NCBI GenBank assembly: GCA_963765375.1
Contig: CAVXVZ010000005.1
Location: 1,010,848-1,074,847, forward strand
Direction: 5' to 3'
DNA: 64,000 nucleotides
Origin: Roseiarcus sp963765375
GTDB taxonomy: Bacteria > Pseudomonadota > Alphaproteobacteria > Rhizobiales > Beijerinckiaceae
Shown: piece after piece, positions 33,627-41,800 of the stretch
How positions within the stretch are numbered: position 1 is the first letter of the stretch
How the letters are laid out: each line of letters begins with the position of its first letter
The notes under the pieces: generated by a model
What the model was told of the DNA's origin: nothing
Databases searched by the model: none
What the model saw: only the letters and a program-made list of their open reading frames with translations
Position numbers and translations under genes: made by a program

Positions 33627-35996
33627 CTATTCCGCCGCGACGAGCTTCCGAGGCGGCGTCAAGACCACGGGAGCGAGAGCCGCGGCGTTCAGCGACGCCT
33701 CTCGCCGCTCTGCCGGAACCGGAGCATAGAGTGTGGTCCGCTGCTCCGGCGTTCGCCCAAGCGAGCGGATCAATTCCTCCATCGCCTCGGGCGGAAACTC
33801 CTGTCCGTGCTCAGTGCCGGCGGCGCGAGAGATGCTCTCGTTCATCAAAGTGCCGCCGAGATCATTGGCGCCGGCGTTGAGGCACGCCGCCGCGCCCTGA
33901 GGCCCCATCTTCACCCAGGACGTCTGGATGTTGGTGATGTGCGGATGCAGGGCGAGGCGCGCCACCGCATGCATGAGCACCGCCTCCCGGAAGGTTGGCC
34001 CGCGCCGCGCCGCGCCCTTGAGATACATCGGCGCTTCCATGTGCACGAAGGGCAATGGCACGAATTCGGTCAAGCCGCCCGTCTCCACCTGCAAATCCCG
34101 CACGGCCATGAGATGCCGCGCCCAGGAAAGGGGATGCTCGATATGTCCGTACATGATCGTGGACGTGGTGCGCAGGCCAAGGCCATGCGCCGTCCTCACA
34201 ACATCGAGCCACTCCGCCGTGTTCACCTTGTCCCCGCAGATGACGGCGCGCACCTCGTCGTCCAGGATCTCGGCGGCGGTCCCCGGCAAGGTGCCGAGGC
34301 CGGCAGCTTTGAGCTCGGCCAGAAACGATCGGATCGGCATGCCGAGCGTCGCCGCGCCTTGCGTGACCTCCAATGGCGAGAAAGCGTGAATGTGCATATC
34401 CGGGACAGCCGTCTTAATGACGCGGCAAATGCCAAGATAGGTCTCGCCGCTGTAGTCCGGATGGATGCCGCCCTGGAGGCAGACTTCGGTCGCGCCTCGC
34501 TCCCACCCTTCGATCGCGCGACGGACGATTTCATCGAGAGCAAGGTCATAAGGCGCGCCTCGCAGCGCCTCGTGCGTCTTGCCCTTCGAGAAGGCGCAGA
34601 ACTGACAGCGGTAGGAGCATATGTTGGTGTAGTTGATGTTGCGGTTGACGACATAGCGGATGGTGTCGCCGCTGATCGCCCGGCGAAGGTCATCGGCTGC
34701 GGCGACAACGCTCCGGTAATCGGCGTCGCGCGCCGCAAACAGCCGCACAATCTCTGGCGCGTCCAGGCGAGCGCCGGCCTGAGCGCGCTCGATGATGCGC
34801 TCGATCGCCGGATCGACCGAGCGCCCGTGGATTGCGGGCGTCGGTGGCGCGACCTTCGTACCAGGGGCCCAATCGTCGTCACGCGCCAAGCCTTCCGCGT
34901 CACTCAGCCTGCGTACCTGCGTAGCGATCTCCAACGCAGTCCAGGTCGGAAGATCGCGCACGTAAGATGGATAGATCGGCAGGCGGTGCACCAGCACCTT
35001 GCCGGCGGCGGCGGTGCGCTCGGCAACCTCCGCGATCGCCGGCCATGGCGCCTCGGGATTGACGTGATCCGGGGTGACGGGAGAGATCCCGCCCCAATCA
35101 TTGATCCCCGCCGCGATCAGCCGCGGATAGACGCCCGGCGACAGGTTGGGGGGCGCCTGGATGTTCATCGCAGGGCCCAGGATGAGACGCGCTGCGGCGA
35201 GGCTCCAAAGCAGATCATCAAGATCGGGCTCCGCAGCCCCGGCAAGCTTGGTGCCGGGCTTGGCGCGGAAGTTCTGGACGATGACTTCCTGAATGTGCCC
35301 GAACCGCCGATGCAGATCGCGTATGGCGAAGAGCGCCTCGAGGCGCTCAGCGCGCGTCTCGCCGATGCCAATGAGAATGCCGGTCGTGAATGGCACGCGC
35401 AGTTCGCCTGCCAGCCGCAGCGTCTCAAGACGCGCCTCAGGCCGCTTATCGGGCGAACCGTAGTGAACTCCGCCTGGTTCGCATAAGCGGGCGCTGAGGG
35501 ATTCCAGCATGATTCCCTGACTGGCCGAGACCGTACGAAGGCCGGTCATCTCGGATCGGCTCAAGATTCCAGGATTGGCGTGCGGCAGCAGTCCGGTCTC
35601 GCGGAGCACGAGCGCGCACATCGCCTGAAGGTAGTTGATCGTGGTTTCGTATCCGAGGGCGTCCAGCGCCTCCCGGGCGGCGCGGTAGCGCAACTCCGGT
35701 TTATCCCCGAGGGTGAAAAGGGCCTCGGTGCAGCCGGCCGCGGTCCCGGCGCGGGCGATTCCGAGCACCTCGTCGGGGGATAGATAGGCAGACCGTCCGG
35801 CACTTGGCCGCTCGGCGAAAGTGCAATAGTGGCAGACATCGCGGCAAAGTTGGGTGAGTGGAATAAACACCTTGCGCGAATACGAGATGCAGCGGCCGTG
35901 TCCCTGGTCGCGCAGACGTCCCGCCGCGTCGATCAGTTCCGCGAGCGGGGCCTGTTCGAGTCGGATAAAAAGCACGTCATCGCTCAAGGCGCGCAT
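33627..35996 (-). CDS. fbiC: FO synthase (fused CofG-CofH radical SAM enzyme)
   Basis: 789 residues, two radical-SAM halves. CofG-like N-terminal half with CRDVCHYC; CofH-like C-terminal half with CSYRCQFC, each a CxxxCxxC cluster site. Further signatures: YLQAMCALVLRETGLLPHANPG, EVIVQNFRAKPGT, GINDWGGISPVTPDHVNPEAPWP, CLQGGIHPDYSGETY and TSTIMYGHIEHP. Joins tyrosine to 5-amino-6-ribitylaminouracil to give FO, the F420 chromophore. The fusion is the actinobacterial layout, not the split archaeal one. ATG 35996 is preferred for its AAAGGTG site; in-frame ATGs at 36026, 36035 and 36164 are alternatives. Convergent with cofC, so it has its own promoter. Confidence 0.93.
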   Translation of the reverse strand: MRALSDDVLFIRLEQAPLAELIDAAGRLRDQGHGRCISYSRKVFIPLTQLCRDVCHYCTFAERPSAGRSAYLSPDEVLGIARAGTAAGCTEALFTLGDKPELRYRAAREALDALGYETTINYLQAMCALVLRETGLLPHANPGILSRSEMTGLRTVSASQGIMLESLSARLCEPGGVHYGSPDKRPEARLETLRLAGELRVPFTTGILIGIGETRAERLEALFAIRDLHRRFGHIQEVIVQNFRAKPGTKLAGAAEPDLDDLLWSLAAARLILGPAMNIQAPPNLSPGVYPRLIAAGINDWGGISPVTPDHVNPEAPWPAIAEVAERTAAAGKVLVHRLPIYPSYVRDLPTWTALEIATQVRRLSDAEGLARDDDWAPGTKVAPPTPAIHGRSVDPAIERIIERAQAGARLDAPEIVRLFAARDADYRSVVAAADDLRRAISGDTIRYVVNRNINYTNICSYRCQFCAFSKGKTHEALRGAPYDLALDEIVRRAIEGWERGATEVCLQGGIHPDYSGETYLGICRVIKTAVPDMHIHAFSPLEVTQGAATLGMPIRSFLAELKAAGLGTLPGTAAEILDDEVRAVICGDKVNTAEWLDVVRTAHGLGLRTTSTIMYGHIEHPLSWARHLMAVRDLQVETGGLTEFVPLPFVHMEAPMYLKGAARRGPTFREAVLMHAVARLALHPHITNIQTSWVKMGPQGAAACLNAGANDLGGTLMNESISRAAGTEHGQEFPPEAMEELIRSLGRTPEQRTTLYAPVPAERREASLNAAALAPVVLTPPRKLVAAE

Positions 35997-36077
35997 CGCA
36001 ATCACCTTTATGAGGCTGTTCGGCATGATCCGCATCACGTTGGAGGCGGAGCGAGAATGATGTGTGTCTCTATGATG

Positions 36078-36100
36078 TTGCATCTCTATGGGAGATGCAA
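36078..36100. promoter_or_regulatory. TTGCATCTC-N5-GAGATGCAA dyad upstream of fbiC
   Basis: Perfect 9-bp arms with a 5-base spacer, 82 bases before the chosen fbiC start and 56 bases before the divergent decayed luciferase-like gene. No T-run on either side. A classic operator layout; could control fbiC and formerly the neighbour. If a longer fbiC start (36164) were used, it would fall inside the coding region. Confidence 0.5.
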
Positions 36101-36155
36101 TCCCGTCGGGAACAGGATGCCGCGAGTCCAAGCGGCGCATTCGGGGAGTTAAGTC

Positions 36156-36641
36156 GTGCGGCATGTTGGAAGACTAGGCGTCTGGTATCCGGTCGATCGT
36201 TTGAACGGAGCTGGCATCAGACGCTTGCTGCGAACAGTCGAAGATCTCGGCTACTCAACGCTTTGGCGCCCGGAAGGCAGGCGCCGTCCCCTATAACGTG
36301 ACCCCTGATCATACGCGCGAGGCGAGAGCTGCCCTCGCCGCGAGATGGACCCGATTGCCGCGCGCGGCCTCGCCCGGCGAGAGCCGCATCGCCATATGAC
36401 CCTAACCAACTATACTGCAACAACTGGCTCCGCATCGGCTTCACGGAAGCTGACCTGGCCGATGGCGGTTCGGACAGGTTCATCGACTCGAGGTGCCCTG
36501 GGGCGATGCAGCGACGATTAGACGTGGCCTCAAGGCGCATCTGGAAGCGGGAGCCGATCAGGTCTGCCTCCAGCCGGTCCATCCGGAGGGAGACATGGAC
36601 GCACGCGATCGGATCCTGACGGCCCTCGCCGACATCTGAGC
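36156..36641 (+). pseudogene. Decayed luciferase-like (LLM) F420-dependent oxidoreductase
   Basis: Fragments of one ~290-residue family are scattered in different frames. The first, from GTG 36156, reads VGRLGVWYPVDRLNGAGIR and EDLGYSTLW. Near 36275-36310 another reads AVPYNVTPDHTREAR; from 36402, NNWLRIGFTEADLADGGSDR; after a shift near 36490, VPWGDAATIRRGLKAHLEAG and DQVCLQPVHPEG, ending at TGA 36641. The central ~130 codons are deleted and at least two frameshifts and a stop are present. These pieces match, in order, the TIGR03620-like F420 oxidoreductases. The gene is dead but shows that the F420 island once carried another F420 enzyme. Confidence 0.8.
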
Positions 36642-36748
36642 CGCAACCTTGAGGATGTTCTCAACACCCAAGCCAAAAAACCGTCCGTGTGGAGGATGTG
36701 TCGCCTCTTGGCCTTGACGCTGTGGCCGCCGTCAAAAAGCCTGCGGGA

Positions 36749-36994
36749 TCACGGCCTCGCTCGGCGGCCCGGCGGAGATTCTTTTTCCCCGCTCGCGGCG
36801 GCGAGGCGAAGATGCTGGAGGAAGGCGTAGGCGATCATGGCCATCAGCGCGTGGCGATGAAGACCTCGCCACGAGCGGCCCTCGAAGTGGTCGAGGCCGA
36901 GTTCTTCCTTGAGCTGCTGGTGAGCCTGCTCGCAGACCCAGCGCGCCTTGATCGTCGCGGCCAATGTCTTGAGATCGACGTCGGCAGGCAGGTT
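36749..36994 (-). pseudogene. IS701-family transposase, C-terminal remnant
   Basis: About 80 residues matching the end of IS701/IS4-like transposases: LAATIKARWVCEQAHQQLKE, ELGLDHFEGRSWRGLHRHAL and AYAFLQHLRL, including the catalytic-domain Glu region. Everything upstream of NLPADVDLK is missing or unrelated and no inverted repeats can be found. Marks an old insertion or deletion at the right edge of the F420 island. Confidence 0.78.
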
Positions 36995-37215
36995 GGTTGC
37001 CGGCGAAGTGATTATGGAGCGAATTGTGGACGGAAAATGGACAAACAGCCGCCGGGAAAAGCCAGGAAGCCCTTCGAAGATTTCCCGTAACCTTCCGCGT
37101 GGACCCGACTTCATGTCGCGCAGCGATCTTAGATGCGGGCCCGCTGATTCGAATAATCGTGCTGGCGCCACGAAGGGAACAGATCTGGCGCGACCGGCGG
37201 GGAGAGCGGCACTAC

Positions 37216-37509
37216 CTATTCACGCCCGAGCCGTTCGAAATCTTCGAGCACAGAGGCGATGAGTTTCTGTCTGCGGGGGTCTTGCGCGGCCAGGGAGCCC
37301 GCGAAAAGATTCAGTAGATATCGCGCCTTCTCGGCGGCTTCGCACCAATCCGTAGACGGCGCTGCAAGCAGGTGAGCTTCCAATTCGTCCTGCCGAAGGC
37401 GCAAGGCCTTCTCGTTCGCCTCCACGTCGGCCAGCAGCCGGCGCAGATCGGTGGCCTTCTGCGCAGCTATCCCGCGACGCTGATCCAGATCGATCGTCTT
37501 CTCCGTCAT
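37216..37509 (-). CDS. Small helical hypothetical protein
   Basis: 97 residues, charged and predicted to be mostly helical with coiled-coil character in the first half (KATDLRRLLADVEANEKALRLRQDELEAHLL). No signal peptide, membrane segment or known motif. ATG 37509 stands in good context. First of three small minus-strand genes in the remnant zone between the F420 island and the glucan synthase gene. Function not recognised. Confidence 0.55.
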   Translation of the reverse strand: MTEKTIDLDQRRGIAAQKATDLRRLLADVEANEKALRLRQDELEAHLLAAPSTDWCEAAEKARYLLNLFAGSLAAQDPRRQKLIASVLEDFERLGRE

Positions 37510-37564
37510 GGGCGCACGTCCCTCGCCTGATCCCCTGGCGGATGCCTGAACGCGCCCACCGGGC

Positions 37565-37759
37565 TCACGGTTTCGATTCCGGCAGGCAGCGAGGCGCCAT
37601 CGCTTTGTCGTGATCCTGCGCTGCCTGCAGGTCGCGCAGGTCGATTGTCACCATCTCGACCGAGGAGTCATGGGGGGATTGCGCCGGCGCGAAGATCAGG
37701 GTCGAGACGCGGCGATAGACCGGAAACGACAGCTCGTCGATCAACTGCTCGTCGGTCAT
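37565..37759 (-). CDS. Small hypothetical protein
   Basis: 64 residues (MTDEQLIDELSFPVYRRVSTLIF...), mixed alpha/beta composition, no recognised motif. Start set at ATG 37759 because AGGAGAG lies 9-11 bases upstream; a GTG directly before it and a TTG at 37783 are alternatives. Lies 55 bases upstream of the previous gene on the same strand, so the two may be co-transcribed. Confidence 0.5.
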   Translation of the reverse strand: MTDEQLIDELSFPVYRRVSTLIFAPAQSPHDSSVEMVTIDLRDLQAAQDHDKAMAPRCLPESKP

Positions 37760-37854
37760 CACCCGATACTCTCCTGCCGGCAATGCTCGATCGAGGCCCT
37801 TCAGCTCGAATGGATGATGGAAGACAACGAGGGAGCTGCGGTGCGTGTGGTCAT

Positions 37855-38106
37855 CTAGGCAGCCGCTTGCGGGAGCGAGGCAGAATCCGCGCTATCGTAT
37901 AGGCGACGAATGTCTTCGCCGACATACCTCTCACCCTCGACTTCAAGCACTGCGCCGAGGAGAAGTTCAGGCGGAAGCTCTTCAATTGCGAAGCGCACGG
38001 CTTCCGCGGCCCGCGCGAAGCGTCTGTAACCAAATCGCCGGTGCGGCGATTTGCGAAGTCGCGGCGGAAACAGTTCCGCCTCGGCGTTGTTATCGAACGT
38101 GGCCAT
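37855..38106 (-). CDS. Small hypothetical protein
   Basis: 83 residues: a basic N-terminal part (PPRLRKSPHRRFGYRRFARAAEAV) followed by an acidic helical part (IEELPPELLLGAVLEVEGERYVGEDIRRLYDS). Start at ATG 38106; the frame is open further upstream but those residues look non-coding. An inverted repeat CAAATCGCC-N5-GGCGATTTG (38031-38053) lies within the gene. Function not recognised. Confidence 0.5.
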   Translation of the reverse strand: MATFDNNAEAELFPPRLRKSPHRRFGYRRFARAAEAVRFAIEELPPELLLGAVLEVEGERYVGEDIRRLYDSADSASLPQAAA

Positions 38107-38176
38107 GGTGCGCTCCGGTCCTCTTCGCATGATCGCCAAGCCGGCGAGAGTGCGGCCTCGACACGAGACCTGCGTT

Positions 38177-38317
38177 TCAGATCTGACGGCCACCGATGAG
38201 GGCGTCGACGTCACGCTGCGCCCCGGATTTCTCCAGGCCGTACTTCGCGGCGCGCTGGTTAACTGGATCATCCTTGCTCTTGAGCGCGGACAGGTCATCC
38301 TCTGAAAACTTGCCCAT
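38177..38317 (-). CDS. Possible 46-residue hypothetical protein
   Basis: Short frame starting MGKFSEDDLSALKSKDDPVN and ending IGGRQI. The composition (Lys/Asp/Glu-rich, no rare codons) looks protein-like and it continues the series of small minus-strand genes, ending 70 bases before the next. Only a weak ribosome site (GGCAA) is visible. The following 38318-38864 stretch is distinctly AT-richer (38400-38540) and holds no supportable gene; it probably contains the promoter of the glucan synthase gene. Confidence 0.35.
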   Translation of the reverse strand: MGKFSEDDLSALKSKDDPVNQRAAKYGLEKSGAQRDVDALIGGRQI

Positions 38318-38864
38318 TTGCCGCGGACGGCTCTGATAACAATTTGCCTGACCTCAGCGGCGAACCGAGTTCGTCCCGCGCTGAAGTTCGTTTCCAAAGA
38401 AACATTTGGAGGGTGAAATTGTCATCTGCGTATCTATAACATCGCGGTGAAATTCCAATCCCGAATATATATATGGTCGTGCTGCGTGAAAACGAGACAT
38501 GACCGGAAATTTATTTTCTAAGCGTATCGGAATGCTTTGATTGAACCTTAGGTGATTCGCGACTTCACGCGGGCGAGGCACAGCGGAATCGGCAACGTGC
38601 CGCGCTCCATCCCGGACTTTTCGTCGCCGCCTCGTCTGCAACTCTTTGGACGCGCTGGGGCGTTCGTACGACGATGTGCCGGGCGTCACGTCAGTTTGAC
38701 TCCTCCTCAACTGAAGAGTTCTACCGAGCATTGCATCTCGATCGCACGCAAGCGCACCTCTTGCTGAGTTGCGGTCAGGGCGATAGGACAACAGCCGGCG
38801 CCAAGGTCTCGCGAATTCCGCGCCGGCGGTCTTACCCCGCGGATCGCGCGGCAGAAGGGACAAA

Positions 38865-41800
38865 TTGAAAGCCTTCTTGCGGAGCGCTTTTGAAGGCGAA
38901 CGTCTTCCATCCCCTTGGGATAGCGGAGAACCAATTCGCGAAGAACTTTTCGGCGTAGAGCGCCTGGAGGACCATGCCCGCAGCCTTGCGGTCGCGCAGG
39001 TCGTGTCGTCGCAGGCGAGTAAAGGGCGACTTCTAGCGAAACGTCTCGCCGAGAATCGAGCCGTTTTGCTCCGCGCCTATCGCTCCGCCGTAAAAGCGAT
39101 CAATGACGCTCGTCCCGTCACACCCGCGGCGGAATGGCTCGTCGATAATTACCATCTCGTGGAAAGGCGGATCCATGAGATTCGCTCGGACCTACCGCCC
39201 GGCTACTATCGTCAACTTCCTAAACTCGCTGATGGTCCGTTCACGGGCTATCCCAGAGTGTTCGGCATCGCCTGGGCCTTCATCGCCCATTCCGATAGCC
39301 GTTTCGACTCCGAGATGCTGGTTCGCTTCGTTAGGGCCTATCAAAAGGTGCAGCCGCTCACCATCGGCGAGCTCTGGGCGGTATCGATCACCCTGCGGAT
39401 CGTTCTGATTGAGAATCTCGGACGCCTCGCGCAGCAGATTACCACGAGCCGTGCCGAGAGGGATCTGGCGGACGGACTCGCTGATCGGTTGCTTGGCGCG
39501 GGCGGACGATCGGCCGAATCCGCCGCCATTGTTCTGGCCCCGCACGAGCGCAGGCCGCTCTCGCAGGCATTCGCGGTCCAGCTCGTTCATCGGTTACGCG
39601 ATCAAGATCCGATGATCACCCCCGCGCTGACATGGCTCGACGAGCGTCTGACAATTCAGGACACAACGACCGACATATTGGTGCGCGATGTCCATCGCCA
39701 ACAAGGCGCAGCGAATGTCTCCGTTCGCAACATCATTACCAGTTTGCGCCTGATTTCCGACGTCGACTGGAAGCAATTGTTCGAGCGGTTGAGCCTCGTC
39801 GACGCAGTCCTTGCGGCTGACAGCGGCTTCGAAAGCATGGATTTCCCAACGCGCACGCTCTACCGCAGCGCGATCGAGGACCTATCGCGCGGCTCGAAGC
39901 GCGCCGAGCTCGACATCGCCAGCGCGGCGGTGCTCGCGGCAAAGCAGGCCAAGGCCGAGGCGCCGGCAATGGAACAGGAGCGTCGAGGGGATACAGGATA
40001 CATCCTGCTCGCCGGCGGGCGCCGCGCCTTCGAAAAAGCAATAGCCTATCGCCGGCCCTTGCGAAGCTGGGCGTCGCGCATCAACCGATCCGTCGGCGTT
40101 GGCGGTTATGTGACGGTGATTTCTCTCGTCTCCGCCATCCTTCTTGCGGCCCCGCTGTTCACGCTTGATGCAGCCGGCGTTGGCCCGGTGGTTCTTGGCC
40201 TGCTTGGCATACTCGGCGCCATTCCCGCGGTCGACGCCGCCGTGGCGTTGGTCAATCGCGGGGTCAGCGTCAGCTTCGCCGCGTCGCTGCTCCCGGCTCT
40301 AGAGCTAGTCGACGGGGTGCCCGCCCATCTGCGAACGCTCGTCGCCGTCCCGACGTTGCTCACCACTCTCGAGGGCGTCGAAGACCTGATTGAACGGCTC
40401 GAGATTCACCACCTTGCGAGCCCCGAAGGCGATCTGCATTTCGCGCTGTTGACCGATTGGACCGACGCCGTAAGCGAGCACGCTGACAGCGACGCTCCGC
40501 TCATCGCCGCTGCGGCGGAAGGCGTCGCGCGTCTCAATTTGCGCTATGGCCCGGCGCCGGGCGGAACGCGTTTCCTCCTTCTGCACCGGCGGCGCGTCTG
40601 GAATGAGGGTGAATCGCGGTGGATCGGATGGGAGCGCAAGCGCGGCAAACTCCACGAACTGAATCGTCTCCTGCGCGCCTCGCCCGACACCACTTTCATG
40701 GACGTGGGCTTCGGAACGCCCGCTGCCCCGACGGGCATTCGCTATGTCGTGACGCTTGATTCGGACACCCGATTACCGCGCGATGCGGTGCGCCGCCTGA
40801 TTGGCAAGATGGCGCATCCGCTGAACCGGCCCCGCCTCGACGCCGATGGGCGCCGTGTCGTCGAAGGTTACGCCGTCTTGCAGCCTCGCGTGACGCCGTC
40901 GCTGCCGATCGGCAGGGAAGGCTCGCTATTCCAGCGAATCTTCTCGAGCGTAAGCGGTATCGATCCGTACGCCTCGGCGGTGTCCGACGTCTATCAAGAT
41001 CTGTTTGGCGAGGGATCCTATGCCGGAAAGGGCATCTATGACGTCGACGCTTTCGAGGCTGCGCTTTCGAATCGTGCGCCGAACTCCACCCTTCTCAGCC
41101 ACGATCTGTTCGAGGGCGTGTTCGCGCGCGCAGGCCTCGCCTCGGATGTCGAGGTCGTGGAGGAATTCCCAGCCCGCTACGACGTTGGCGCCATTCGCCA
41201 TCACCGGTGGGCGCGCGGCGATTGGCAATTGCTTCCCTGGATTTTTGGGCGTGCGCCTGGACAATTGGGCGCCGCAACTGCGTCGAGCGCGCTTCCGGCA
41301 ATCGGCCGCTGGAAGATGCTGGACAATCTTCGCCGTACGCTCTCGGCGCCTGCTGCGGTCCTTGCGCTGCTCGTGGGTTGGACCCTGCCGCTTCACGCGG
41401 CGTTGATCTGGACGCTATTCATCGTCCTCACGATCGCGCTGCCGACATTTATTCCCGTCGCAGCCGCGATTCCGCCCCGCCGCCCGGGTGTGACGATGTC
41501 GAGCCATTTGAACGCGCTCGGCTACGATCTAAGCCTCGCCTGGAGCCTATCGGCGCTGACCGTCGTGTTCCTAGCGGATCAGGCATGGCTCATGGCCGAC
41601 GCGATCGGACGCACGCTCTGGCGCCTCGGCGTGAGCGGACGCCATCTGCTCGAATGGATTCCCGCCGCGCAGACGACGATCGGTCCTCGTCTTGATTTAA
41701 TGGGATTTGCGCGCCGAATGACCGGCGCAATTGTCATTGGCGCGGTCGCAGCCATCGTCTCGCTGACCTCTCGCCACTGGTCTTGGCCGGTGGCGCTTCC

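Noticed and set aside
33600..35486. 628-codon plus frame opposite fbiC
   Set aside because: Antisense to both radical-SAM halves of fbiC; no recognisable domain.
38354..38863. 169-codon minus frame upstream of the glucan synthase
   Set aside because: Covers the AT-rich probable promoter region, odd composition, no ribosome site or motif.
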